From positions 4,799,737-4,863,736 of the forward strand of contig BPGE01000001.1 in the NCBI GenBank assembly GCA_026002875.1: a stretch of DNA of 64,000 nucleotides, read 5' to 3'. The notes under the pieces were generated by a model. It ran no database searches and was not told the DNA's origin. It saw only the letters and a program-made list of their open reading frames with translations. A program made the position numbers and the translations under genes. This DNA is from Bryobacteraceae bacterium. Its GTDB lineage: Bacteria; Acidobacteriota; Terriglobia; Bryobacterales; Bryobacteraceae. Below, piece by piece: positions 29,401-38,844 of the stretch. The stretch's first letter is position 1. Each line of letters opens with the position of its first letter.

Positions 29401-30041
29401 ACCGGGCGGTCGGGATTCATGGCGCGCTCCCGGTGGGCGCGGATGAGCCCGTCGGGCAGCATGGCTTTCATCTGCTCGACGGTCAGGGGCTCGACCTTGG
29501 ATACTTCGTGGGAGGTGCGGAAGCCGTCGAAGAAGTGCAGGATGGGGACGCGGGCTTCCAGCGTGGCGGCCTGAGCGATGAGAGCCATGTCCATCACTTC
29601 CTGGATGGAATTGGAGGCCAGCATCGCCCAGCCGGTGGCGCGGCAGGCCATGACGTCCTGGTGATCGCCGAAGATGGAGAGGGCGTGAGCGGCGAGGCTG
29701 CGGGCGGCGACGTGGAAGACGGTGGAGGTGAGCTCGCCCGCAATCTTGTACATGTTGGGAATCATCAGGAGGAGGCCCTGGGCGGAGGTGAAGGTGGTGG
29801 TGAGGGCCCCGGCCTGGAGCGCGCCGTGGACGGCACCGGCGGCGCCGCCTTCGCTCTGCATTTCGACGACCGTGGGGATGGTGCCCCAGATGTTGGGCTT
29901 GCCTTCGCTGGACCACTGGTCGGACCACTCGCCCATGGGGGAGGAGGGCGTGATGGGATAAATGGCGATGACTTCGTTGGTCTTGTGGGCAACGTAGGCG
30001 GCGGCTTCGTTGCCGTCGATGGTGACGTAATTCTTCGGCAT
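26442..30041 (-). CDS. nifJ: Pyruvate:ferredoxin/flavodoxin oxidoreductase
   Basis: This 1199-aa single-chain enzyme oxidatively decarboxylates pyruvate to acetyl-CoA, reducing ferredoxin or flavodoxin. Domains in order are the pyruvate-binding N-terminus (IAIYPITPSSPMGEWSDQW), the CoA-binding and gamma parts, a 2x[4Fe-4S] ferredoxin domain (CIQCGKCVLVCPH and CTGCALCVEACPV), and the thiamine diphosphate domain (GDGWAYDIGYGG and NTGGQC). The start at 30041 (MPKNYVTIDGNEAAAY) matches family N-termini. The enzyme points to anaerobic or microaerobic metabolism. A 250-bp leader separates it from the divergent gene at 30292. Confidence 0.95.
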   Translation of the reverse strand: MPKNYVTIDGNEAAAYVAHKTNEVIAIYPITPSSPMGEWSDQWSSEGKPNIWGTIPTVVEMQSEGGAAGAVHGALQAGALTTTFTSAQGLLLMIPNMYKIAGELTSTVFHVAARSLAAHALSIFGDHQDVMACRATGWAMLASNSIQEVMDMALIAQAATLEARVPILHFFDGFRTSHEVSKVEPLTVEQMKAMLPDGLIRAHRERAMNPDRPVLRGTAQNPDVYFQAREAVNKYYLAAPAIVQKAMDRFAEIVGRRYRLFDYVGAPDAERVVILMGSAAETAQETVEYLVERGEKVGLLKVRLFRPFSIAHFIAALPSTVRSIAVLDRTKEPGSAGEPLYQDVLTALIESQTAGTLPFASMPRVIGGRYGLSSKEFTPAMVKAVLDELSKAQPKNHFTVGIVDDVTNSSLEYDPNFSTEDDKTIRCLFYGLGADGTVGANKNSVKIIGEETGNWAQGYFVYDSKKSGSVTVSHLRFGPKPIRSTYLISRANFVACHQWSFLERFDMLKWAVPGGIFLLNSPYGPDEVWDHLPRTVQKEIVDKQLRFYVIDAYSVARETGMGTRINTIMQTCFFAISGVLPREEAIAKIKETIVKTYGRRGEAVVQKNFAAVDRTLERLYEVKVPGAITSSKDLRPPVPASAPDFVRNVLGKIIEGNGDSLPVSAFPVDGTFPTATAMWEKRNIALEIPVWDEKLCIQCGKCVLVCPHATIRAKIYDPKHLENAPPTFKHAPARWKDFKDLAYTLQVAPEDCTGCALCVEACPVKDKAQPKRRAINMEPQEPLRKSEAANWDFFFRLPEFDRNKLNQTQVKDLQILQPLFEFSGACSGCGETPYVKLLTQLFGDRALIANATGCSSIYGGNLPTTPYTVNPEGRGPAWNNSLFEDNAEFGFGMRLALDQQARYASDLLRRLAPQIGENLVSALLGAEQSTEPGIFEQRARVEELKKKIHELMPKANGDSLLYRDLLAVADSLVRKSVWIVGGDGWAYDIGYGGLDHVFAMGRDVNILVLDTEVYSNTGGQCSKATPRAAVAKFAAGGKPAAKKDLAMMAVNYGNVYVARVAMGASDMQTVKAFLEAEKWNGPSLIIAYSHCIAHGYDMRYGLEQQKLAVQTGHWPLFRYNPALAAEGKNPFQLDSKAPSLPLEKYIYNETRYTMLVHSKPEDARRLLAEAQADVMNRWRIYEQMAAMAGAPAESAQGGN

Positions 30042-30291
30042 AGGGATCTCGGTGGACGGGTAGCACGTCGGATGCCAGAGAGGCGTTTCGGGCCGGAGAC
30101 TCCGTATGTCCTGATTCCGCTGGCTGTTCTGGAGGCGGGGCAAGATATTAACTTTGCTGATAATTGGGGCAGATGCCCCAAGGCAAACTGAAATGCCAGG
30201 CAAGGGGTTTCCGGCTGTATCAAATCACCCACCGCGAGGGTGGAGAATGGAAGGCAGGGAGGGAGCGAAGGGGTTTGAGGAGGCGGCGCAG

Positions 30292-31305
30292 ATGAGATGG
30301 CTGATGGCGGGCGTGCTGGCGGCAGGGCTGGCGGCGGGACAGCCGCGGGTGGGGGTGGTGGAGGTGTACGGGGCGCGGCGCGTGCCGGCGGAGCGGATCC
30401 GGAAGGTGCTGGGGGTGGCGCCGGGAGATCCGCTGCCGAAGTCGAAAGGGGAGGCGGAAGAGCGGATCGAGGGGATCGACGGGGTGGTGCGGGCGAATCT
30501 GGAGGCGTGGTGCTGCGAAGAGGGGCGGGCGGTGCTGTATGTGGGGATCGAGGAGCGCGGCGGGACGCATTTCGAGCTGCGCCCGGCGCCCGCGGATGAT
30601 TCGATCGCGCTGCCGGAGGAGGTGATGGAGGCGTACGGGGATTTTGCGGCGGCGCTGGCGCGGGCGACGGCGGAAGGGGATCTGGAGGAGGACCTGTCGC
30701 GGGGGCACTCGCTGATGCAGAACGTGGCGTGCCGGGTGGCGCAGCAGAGGCTGGAGGCGCTGGCGGAGCTGCACGGGGATCTGGTGCTGCGGGCGGCGGT
30801 GGAAGCGGGCGACCCGGAGACGCGGGCGGTGGCGGCGTATGTCGCCGGGTACGCGAAGGACAAGAAGGCAGCGGCTGCGGCGCTGCAGGCGGCGCTGCGG
30901 GATCCCGAGCCGGCGGTGCGGCGCAATGCGGCGCGGGCGCTGAAGGGAATTGCGTATCTGGGGCTGACGGGCGGCGACCGGGAGCTGCGCGTGCAGCCGA
31001 CGTGGCTGGTGGAGATGCTGAATTCGGTGGTGCTGAGCGACCGGCTGGAGGCGGCGCAGACGCTTTCGATGTATGTCGAGCGCGGGGACGAGAGCGCGGC
31101 GGCGCAGATCCGGGAGCGGGCGCTGCCGGCGCTGCTGGAGATGGCGCGGTGGCAGCATCTGCCGCATGCGCTGCCGGCATACTGGCTGCTGGGGAAGCTG
31201 GGCGGGATGGCGGAGGAGGAGATGGAGAAAGCGTGGGAGGCGGGCGAGCGGGAGCGGGTGCTGGAGCGGATCGAAAAGCGGCTGCTGCCGCGGAAGAGGA
31301 AGTAG
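30292..31305 (+). CDS. Exported POTRA-like / HEAT-repeat protein
   Basis: This 337-aa protein has a signal peptide (MRWLMAGVLAAGLAAGQ) and then a POTRA-like unit (VGVVEVYGARRVPAERIRKV, with LPKSKGEAEERIEGIDGVV and LYVGIEERGG), as found in BamA/FtsQ relatives. The C-terminal half is helical with HEAT-like repeats (ALRDPEPAVRRNAARALKGI). This fold pair suggests a periplasmic scaffold, but no function is established. The start at 30292 is supported by GAGGAGG upstream and the signal peptide. It converges on the pilus operon, the stops being 1 nt apart. Confidence 0.75.
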   Translation: MRWLMAGVLAAGLAAGQPRVGVVEVYGARRVPAERIRKVLGVAPGDPLPKSKGEAEERIEGIDGVVRANLEAWCCEEGRAVLYVGIEERGGTHFELRPAPADDSIALPEEVMEAYGDFAAALARATAEGDLEEDLSRGHSLMQNVACRVAQQRLEALAELHGDLVLRAAVEAGDPETRAVAAYVAGYAKDKKAAAAALQAALRDPEPAVRRNAARALKGIAYLGLTGGDRELRVQPTWLVEMLNSVVLSDRLEAAQTLSMYVERGDESAAAQIRERALPALLEMARWQHLPHALPAYWLLGKLGGMAEEEMEKAWEAGERERVLERIEKRLLPRKRK

Positions 31306-31306
31306 G

Positions 31307-32665
31307 CTACGGGCGGACCGGAGGAGCGGGCTGGGGCTGATTGCCGCCGAAGCCGCCGAAACCGCCGAAGCTGCCGCGGCTGCCCTGGGCGCCGGCGCCG
31401 CCGAAACCGCTGCCGCCGAAGCCGGAGGAGCCTGAGGGCCGCTCGAAGGGGCTGGGGTTGGCGCCCTGGCCGGGCGCGCCGGGCTGTCCGGGCTGTCCGG
31501 CGCCGATGCCGGCCGCCTGGAGGGCCTTGCGAAAGTCGAAGAGGAACTCCCACTCCTTGTAGTTGGTCCGGTCGTTGTAGGTGCGGATGCCGTCCATGTC
31601 GGCCTTCGAGGCGACGCCGGCGATGCCGCCGCCGAGCATCATGCCGGCCTGCTGCTGGGGGCCGACGGCGGGCTGGCGCGTCAGGATGCGCTGGATGGCC
31701 TGAAGGGCCTCGTTGGGAGCGCCCGGCCGCTGGATGGAGGGCTGGCCCATGCCGGGCGCAGCGCCGGGGAAGCCGGGCTGTCCGGGCTGGGGAGACATCA
31801 TGCCCGGGGCGGGACCGCCCGGAGTCATAGCGCCGGAAATGCCGGGCTGGAAGGTCTGCGGAGGCGCCGTGCCGGGGACGGGGGGAGGAGCGGCCGACGG
31901 CGAGCCGATGCCGCCGCCGTAACCGATGGCCGGGGGCGCGCCCGCCGAGGGCTGCTGGCCTGGACCGGGTGCCGGGACATTGCCGGGCATCCGGAAGCCG
32001 CCGGGCTGCATGGGAGCGGCGCCGGGGCTGCCGGGTTCGCCCGCGATGGGAGTCTCGGCGCCGGGCTGAGCCGGGGGCAGCGACTGGGGAGGGACGAACG
32101 GATCCTGGGGCTGGGCTTCGCCGCCTTCGCCGGCGGGCTGGGACGGCGAATGGCCGGGAGCGAGCCCGGGGATGATGCGGTCGCTGGCGGTGCGGCGCAG
32201 GGCGGGATTGGAGGACTGGGATTCGCCCTCCGGCGCGATGACCTGGGCGGAGACGCCGATGCCCTGGACGCTGGACTGGAGGACGTGGGTGGAACTCTCT
32301 TTTTTCTGATCCTGCCGCTTGTGGACGAGCGAGTCGACGTACTGGCCGGCGGCGTCGACATGGATCAGGCGCCATTCGTCTTCCCCGGTCATGGGATCGC
32401 GGAAGCGTTTGCGCAAAAATCGGACATTATTCGTGGATTCGAGGTCTTCGATCCGCTGGGGATATTTCTGGAATTTCTGGACGTAGAGCTGGATGGCGCG
32501 GACGTATTCCTCGCCGCGCTCGATCAGGAGCGCCTCCTTGTCGCGCTGGTGCTCGAAGGCGACGCGCGGCATTTCGAGATACAGCATCACGAGCGCGGCG
32601 GCGGCGAGGGCGAAGACGAGCAGCAGGGCGAAGCCGCGCTGGTTGCTGCGGGCCTGGTATCTCAT
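31307..32665 (-). CDS. Pseudopilin-like protein with long Pro/Gly/Gln-rich tail
   Basis: This 452-aa protein is the last gene of the pilus/secretion operon. It begins with a prepilin-like N-terminus (QRGFALLLVFALAAAALVML), an alpha-helix typical of GspG/PilA-like proteins (VAFEHQRDKEALLIERGEEYVRAIQLYVQKFQKYP), and DPMTGEDEWRLI, reminiscent of GspG. Residues from about 140 onward are low-complexity Pro/Gly/Gln/Ala sequence, ending in a GFGGSGFGGAG-rich tail. The size is about three times that of a normal pseudopilin. The N-terminus lacks the conserved Glu at +5, as in GspK-like minor pseudopilins. The function of the tail is unknown. Confidence 0.75.
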   Translation of the reverse strand: MRYQARSNQRGFALLLVFALAAAALVMLYLEMPRVAFEHQRDKEALLIERGEEYVRAIQLYVQKFQKYPQRIEDLESTNNVRFLRKRFRDPMTGEDEWRLIHVDAAGQYVDSLVHKRQDQKKESSTHVLQSSVQGIGVSAQVIAPEGESQSSNPALRRTASDRIIPGLAPGHSPSQPAGEGGEAQPQDPFVPPQSLPPAQPGAETPIAGEPGSPGAAPMQPGGFRMPGNVPAPGPGQQPSAGAPPAIGYGGGIGSPSAAPPPVPGTAPPQTFQPGISGAMTPGGPAPGMMSPQPGQPGFPGAAPGMGQPSIQRPGAPNEALQAIQRILTRQPAVGPQQQAGMMLGGGIAGVASKADMDGIRTYNDRTNYKEWEFLFDFRKALQAAGIGAGQPGQPGAPGQGANPSPFERPSGSSGFGGSGFGGAGAQGSRGSFGGFGGFGGNQPQPAPPVRP

Positions 32666-32669
32666 GGGG

Positions 32670-33374
32670 TCATCCTCCGGGCGGCGGCTGATCGATGGGG
32701 ATCTGCTGCTGGTGCTTGTGCTCGATGTCTTCGACGAGAACCGCCGTTGGCGTGATGCGGACGATGCGGTAGCGGTTCTGCACGAGGTCGCCTTCCGAGG
32801 GAGTGAGAATGTCGTCCCCCTGCAGACAGAATACGCGTTTATCGTCGCCGCGCAAAGGGAGGGCGAGGCCGTAGAACTTCAGCGGGATGGGCGGAGGCGG
32901 CTGCTTGACAGGCGGGGCGGGCGGAGGAGGAGGCAGTTCGGGGCCGATGAATTTCGGCTCGTTTCTGATTTCGATTTTCGGCTCCGGCAATTTCGGTTTC
33001 GGGGCCTCGACGGGGCCGAATTCGAAGAGATTGCGGCCGGCGGAATCGAATTTCACAGTTTCGAGTTTCGCCAGAAGGTCGAGGCGGAGAGTGGGGTCGA
33101 TGCGGGAGCGGTCCTCGTCCTTGCGGGGGAGGAGCGAGGGCCGGAATTCGCGGCGGACGGCGGCGGCAGATCGCGACGGCGCGCCGGCGGCGGGCGACGG
33201 CGCGGCGGCGGGGCCGGAAACCGCGGCGGAGCGCGGGCGCGAGGGGCCGGCCGCGGGCTGGCCTTCGGAGAGGTTCTGGTAGAAGAAGTACGCGGCGGCG
33301 GCCAGAAGCGCGATGAGGATGGCGACCTTCCTGGGCTCGGCGCCGAGCTGGAGCTGGAAGCGGCGGTTCGTCAT
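32670..33374 (-). CDS. PilP/GspC-like inner-membrane lipoprotein-type component
   Basis: This 234-aa protein has one N-terminal TM helix (VAILIALLAAAAYFFYQ), a Pro/Ala-rich linker and a C-terminal beta domain (LKFYGLALPLRGDDKRVFCLQGDDILTPSEGDLVQNRYRIVRI) like the HR domain of PilP/GspC, which docks to the secretin. It overlaps pilO by 4 nt and precedes the pseudopilin. No lipobox Cys is seen, so it is anchored by the helix, more as in GspC. Confidence 0.75.
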   Translation of the reverse strand: MTNRRFQLQLGAEPRKVAILIALLAAAAYFFYQNLSEGQPAAGPSRPRSAAVSGPAAAPSPAAGAPSRSAAAVRREFRPSLLPRKDEDRSRIDPTLRLDLLAKLETVKFDSAGRNLFEFGPVEAPKPKLPEPKIEIRNEPKFIGPELPPPPPAPPVKQPPPPIPLKFYGLALPLRGDDKRVFCLQGDDILTPSEGDLVQNRYRIVRITPTAVLVEDIEHKHQQQIPIDQPPPGG

Positions 33375-34195
33375 TGCTCCTCCTCTCCGGCGGGCGGGCG
33401 GCGGCGGTTGAAGAAGCGGGACGCGGGCGGCTGGGGCATGGGGCCGGAGCGGGGCTCGCTCACGGCGGGGGCCGGCGGCTGTGGCCTGACGGCCGGGACG
33501 GCGGCGGGCAGGGCCGCGGGCTGCGGGGCCGGCTGGATGGCCGGGGGCGCGGCGGCGGGCTGCGGCGCCGGGGATTGCGCGGAAGTGAGCAGCTCGGGCT
33601 CTTCGGTCTCCTGCGGCCCTTCCATGCGGATGAAGGCGTTGAGCTTGAGCGTCATGGCGAGGGTTCCGCCGGTCTGCTGGGGCGAGGCCTGGAGCTGCTC
33701 GAGGATGAGCAGGTAGCGGGAGCGGTCGATGGCGGAGAGGAGTTCGATGAGGTCGGCGTAGGTGCCTTCGAAGTTGGCGTTGATGACGAGCATGCCGAGG
33801 GTGCCGCTGCCCTCGATGGGCTCGAAGGAGATGTTGCGCTCGCGGGGGCGGACGCCGGAGCGGCGGGCGGCGTTGGCGAGTTCGATTTCGAGCAGGGAGT
33901 AGGCGTGCTGGCGGGGCAGGAAGTATTCGGCAAGAAAAGCGTCGCCGGCTTCGCGCGCAGCGGCGGCGCGGGCGGCCTGCTGCTTGAGCCGCTCAACAGC
34001 CTGGAGGCGCAGCGTCAGCTGGCGGCGCTTGTCGGCGAGTTCGCGCTCGAGATCCTCGACCGAGCCGCCGGGGGTGTGGAAGGAGAACCAGGCGGCGGCG
34101 AGATTGGCGGCGAGAAGGACGCCCAGCACGAAGCGCACGGCGTGGCGCGGATCGCGGATCCAGGTTTTCCAGGCGGTGTCAGAGATTCTGGGCAT
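33371..34195 (-). CDS. pilO: PilO-like assembly protein
   Basis: This 274-aa protein has a short cytoplasmic tail, one TM helix (FVLGVLLAANLAAAWFSF), a coiled coil (DLERELADKRRQLTLRLQAVERLK) and a ferredoxin-like periplasmic domain. The C-terminal 90 residues are a Pro/Ala/Gln-rich extension. In type IV pilus systems PilO pairs with PilN and links the PilM cytoplasmic ring to PilP. It overlaps the pilN 3' end by 17 nt. Confidence 0.82.
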   Translation of the reverse strand: MPRISDTAWKTWIRDPRHAVRFVLGVLLAANLAAAWFSFHTPGGSVEDLERELADKRRQLTLRLQAVERLKQQAARAAAAREAGDAFLAEYFLPRQHAYSLLEIELANAARRSGVRPRERNISFEPIEGSGTLGMLVINANFEGTYADLIELLSAIDRSRYLLILEQLQASPQQTGGTLAMTLKLNAFIRMEGPQETEEPELLTSAQSPAPQPAAAPPAIQPAPQPAALPAAVPAVRPQPPAPAVSEPRSGPMPQPPASRFFNRRRPPAGEEEQ

Positions 34196-34760
34196 AGCTG
34201 ACGCTCACGCGGTAACGGTACAGCGGCTCGTTCTGTGTGGGCGGAGAAGAGCTGAGAAGAGAGGTGGCGCCGAACGTGGGCGAGCGCTCGAGCCGCCGGA
34301 GCAGGTCGATGACAGGCTCCGGAGATTGCGCGCCGACGACCATGTCGAGCTGGACTTCGTTGCCGGCGGTGAGATAAGGGCGGACGTTGATGAGCCGGAC
34401 ATTGCCGGGCATGACTTTTTCGAGATCGGAGAAGAGCCGGGTCCAGGAGATGCTCTTGCGGAGGATGAGGGAGTTGAACAGGGCGCTGCGGTCGAGAACG
34501 GCGGCGTTTTCCGGCTGGCGGAGGAGGGCCTCGAGCCGCGCCTGTTCGGAGGAGGCGGCGCGGAGCCGGGCGTCGACTGAGGCCGTCTGGGCGCGGCTGT
34601 CGGCGGCGAGTTCGCGCTGCTGGACGATGACCATGATCTGAAGAATGAGGACGGCGAGCATGAGCGCGGCGGTGGCGGCGGAGGCGACGAGAATGGGGCG
34701 GTCGCGGCGGAAGGGCTCGCTGGCGAGGTTGAGAGGGAGATGGACGCGGGGCGTGTTCAT
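34179..34760 (-). CDS. pilN: PilN-like assembly protein
   Basis: This 193-aa protein opens with LPLNLASEPFRRDRP, the PilM-binding N-terminal motif of PilN, followed by one TM helix (ILVASAATAALMLAVLILQI), a coiled coil and a ferredoxin-like periplasmic domain. It overlaps pilM by 4 nt. Together with PilM, PilO and PilP it forms the inner-membrane alignment complex. Confidence 0.88.
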   Translation of the reverse strand: MNTPRVHLPLNLASEPFRRDRPILVASAATAALMLAVLILQIMVIVQQRELAADSRAQTASVDARLRAASSEQARLEALLRQPENAAVLDRSALFNSLILRKSISWTRLFSDLEKVMPGNVRLINVRPYLTAGNEVQLDMVVGAQSPEPVIDLLRRLERSPTFGATSLLSSSPPTQNEPLYRYRVSVSYAQNL

Positions 34761-35668
34761 GCGGACTCCAGCGATTCGAGATAGCCGAGCAGGCCGGCGT
34801 TGAAGGGCGAGGGTTCGCCGAGGCGGCCGCGGACGCCGCAGACGGGGATGCCGAACTCGCCGCGCCAGCGGGGGATCCAGCCGAGCTGGTCGCGGGCGAG
34901 GCCGCAGACCTGGAGTGCGGCGGCGCGCTGGCCGAGCTCGTCTTCGGCGTAGGCGAGCGTCGTGGCGAGCACGGCGGTGGCCTCATCGAAGCTGTCTTCG
35001 CCGAGCTGGACGCAGCGGAACAGGCGGAGACGGGCGTCTTCGAGGAGGCTGACGGCGAGCGTGCCGCCGCTGAGCTTGGCGACGACGCGGGGGCTTGCGT
35101 GGAAGGGCTCTTCGGCGGGCGGCAGAGAGAGCGCGGCGAGGGCGGAAAGGGTGACGAAGCCGCAGTGGAGTCCGGCGGCGCGGAAGGGGGCTTCGTAGTG
35201 GGAAGCGACGTCCATGTTGACGACGGCGGTGACGACGTCGATGCGGCGGGAGCCGTCGTGGCGGGGCTGCGGGTAGCAGGCGACGACGGCGTTTTCGATG
35301 TCAAAGGGGACGACGCGGCGTACGCGGAAGCGGACGAGCTGGATCTGTTCTTCGGGCTCGGCGGGGAAGGAGTCGAAGTCGAGAACGGTGACGCGGGCGC
35401 AGAAGTCGGGCAGGATGAGGGCGGCGCGGCGGCGGCGGGAGCGGGCTTCGCCATTGCCGGCGGCGGCGCGGACGGCGGCGGCGAAAGCCTCCGGGTCGCG
35501 CATGTTGTTTTCGAGGGGGGAGACCTGGAGCGCGCCTTCCGGGATGGGCGTCCACTGCAGCTGCGGGTGGCGCGTGGGCGACCAGGCGATGCCGCGGGCG
35601 GAGACCTCGAAGACAGCCTCCGGGGGCGGATCGGCGACGAGCGATTTGAGCCGGTGAAGCCAGTGCAT
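34757..35668 (-). CDS. pilM: PilM-like actin-fold ATPase
   Basis: This 303-aa cytoplasmic protein of the PilM/FtsA-like actin fold recruits PilN. It is more divergent than proteobacterial PilM but has the FEVSARGIAWSP N-terminal strand, a LDFDSFPAEPEEQIQLVRFRV segment and a C-terminal VCGLARDQLGW region. It sits directly between the PilB-type ATPase (stop and start are adjacent) and pilN, which supports the call. Confidence 0.82.
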   Translation of the reverse strand: MHWLHRLKSLVADPPPEAVFEVSARGIAWSPTRHPQLQWTPIPEGALQVSPLENNMRDPEAFAAAVRAAAGNGEARSRRRRAALILPDFCARVTVLDFDSFPAEPEEQIQLVRFRVRRVVPFDIENAVVACYPQPRHDGSRRIDVVTAVVNMDVASHYEAPFRAAGLHCGFVTLSALAALSLPPAEEPFHASPRVVAKLSGGTLAVSLLEDARLRLFRCVQLGEDSFDEATAVLATTLAYAEDELGQRAAALQVCGLARDQLGWIPRWRGEFGIPVCGVRGRLGEPSPFNAGLLGYLESLESA

Positions 35669-37291
<1,623 letters not shown>

Positions 37292-37301
37292 GGCGGGTCT
37301 C

Positions 37302-38507
37302 CTATTTCATGGCGTCTGCCAGGGAGAAGATGGGCAGATACAGCGAGACGAGGACGAAGGCGACGAAGAGGCCCATGAAGATCATGATGGACGGCTCGAT
37401 GAGGGAAAGGGCCGCCTGCATGCGGGTGTTGACGTCGTCTTCGTAGAACTCGGCGACGCTGTTGAGCATCTGGGGCAGCGCGCCGGTGCTTTCGCCGACT
37501 TCGATCATGTCGATGGCCAGGCCGGGGAAGAGCCCCGTGGAGGCGAGCGCGCCGGACAGCGACTGGCCTTCCCGGACGCGTTTCTGGGCGTCGGCGAGCG
37601 CGCTCTGCAGAAGCGGGCTGTTGACCGACTGCGACGCGGTCTCCATGCCCTGCACGAGCGGGATGCCGCCGGACAGCAGCGTGGCGAGGAGCCGGGCGAG
37701 CTGCGCGACCTGGTACTTGAGCCAGATTTCGCCAAGCACGGGCGTGCGGGCCTTGATGCGGTCCGCCATGGCGCGGCCGGCGTCCGTGCGCAGATAGTAG
37801 CGGCCGCCGAGAATCAGCAGCGCGAGCGCGATGGCGGCGCCGACGATGAACTGCTCGGCGGCGAGGCCGACGGAGATGAGAATGCGCGTGGGAGCGGGCA
37901 GGGCGGCGTTGGTCGTCGAGTAAAGCTCGGCGAAGCGGGGCACGACGAACGTGACGAGGAAGACGATGAGCCCGATCACCAGCACGACGAGCACGCTGGG
38001 GTAGATGAGCGAGAGCAGGATCTTCTTGCGCACGGCCAGCACGAGGCGCTGGTAGGCGAGATAGCGCTCCAGCACTTCGCCGAGGGCGCCGCTGCGCTCG
38101 CCGGCCATGATCGAAGTGACGTAGATGGCGGGGAAGATCTGCTGCCGCTGGAAGGCTTCGCTGAGCAGCGAGCCCTTTTTGACGTCGTCGCGGATCTCGC
38201 GGATGACAGGGCTGAGTTTCGCGTCGGTGAGCCGGTCCCCGAGCAGGTCGAGGCATTTCAGGATGGGCAGGCCGGCGCGGAACAGGGTGATGAACTGCTG
38301 GTTGAAGATGAGGAACTTTTCGAGGTCGAGCTTGCGGCGGCGGCCGCTCTTCGGGGCGAGTCCGAGGGCGGCGCGGGGACGGACGGAATAGACCAGAAAG
38401 CCCTGCTGCGCCATGCGGTCGCGGATCTCCTGTTCGCTTGCGCCTTCGACGATCTCCTGGCGGATCTCGCCGCGGGCGTCGGCGTACTTGAGGGCGTACT
38501 CGGGCAT
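37302..38507 (-). CDS. pilC: PilC/GspF-type inner-membrane platform protein
   Basis: This 401-aa protein starts at 38507 (MPEYALKYADARGEI); the frame is open further upstream but the homologous part begins here. Two GspF repeats are visible (FNQQFITLFRAGLPILKCLD and QLARLLATLLSGGIPLVQGM), each with hydrophobic helices, and three main TM regions (SLIYPSVLVVLVIGLIVFLV, ILISVGLAAEQFIVG, PSIMIFMGLFVAFVLVSLYL). It anchors the ATPase and helps pseudopilins assemble. It is the first gene of the operon, about 200 bp from the tRNA. Confidence 0.92.
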   Translation of the reverse strand: MPEYALKYADARGEIRQEIVEGASEQEIRDRMAQQGFLVYSVRPRAALGLAPKSGRRRKLDLEKFLIFNQQFITLFRAGLPILKCLDLLGDRLTDAKLSPVIREIRDDVKKGSLLSEAFQRQQIFPAIYVTSIMAGERSGALGEVLERYLAYQRLVLAVRKKILLSLIYPSVLVVLVIGLIVFLVTFVVPRFAELYSTTNAALPAPTRILISVGLAAEQFIVGAAIALALLILGGRYYLRTDAGRAMADRIKARTPVLGEIWLKYQVAQLARLLATLLSGGIPLVQGMETASQSVNSPLLQSALADAQKRVREGQSLSGALASTGLFPGLAIDMIEVGESTGALPQMLNSVAEFYEDDVNTRMQAALSLIEPSIMIFMGLFVAFVLVSLYLPIFSLADAMK

Positions 38508-38714
38508 GGGCGCAGTTTTCCTGCCTCTCGAATGGTAAGACGCCGGGCGGCGGCCGAACGTGGAGGACGAAGTTGAGCCTGGCTGCCGGGTCTTTCCCTT
38601 TTGTTCACTCCCGAGGCCCTGCGCCGGCGCGGGATGGACGGTCCGCCGCAGCGGATCGGGTCTTCCCAGAGGGGACGCTTTGTGTAGAATATGGATAGCC
38701 ACTGCAGCCCGAGA

Positions 38715-38789
<75 letters not shown>

Positions 38790-38800
38790 TTAAATCAATC

Positions 38801-38813
38801 ACTTACGGTCGCC
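38801..38813. promoter_or_regulatory. Conserved element-end motif next to attL
   Basis: ACTTACGGTCGCC starts 12 bp inside the element. ACTTACGGGCGCC occupies the equivalent place (13 bp in) at the left end of element 2, suggesting an integrase-binding site. Confidence 0.5.
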
Positions 38814-38844
38814 GGACCATACTCTGTATACTCCAACAGCCGCC

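Noticed and set aside
25401..30191. 1596-aa plus-strand open frame
   Set aside because: It is antisense to nifJ and the DHOD-like gene. Its Gly/Val/Asp-rich translation is the usual mirror of GC-rich coding.
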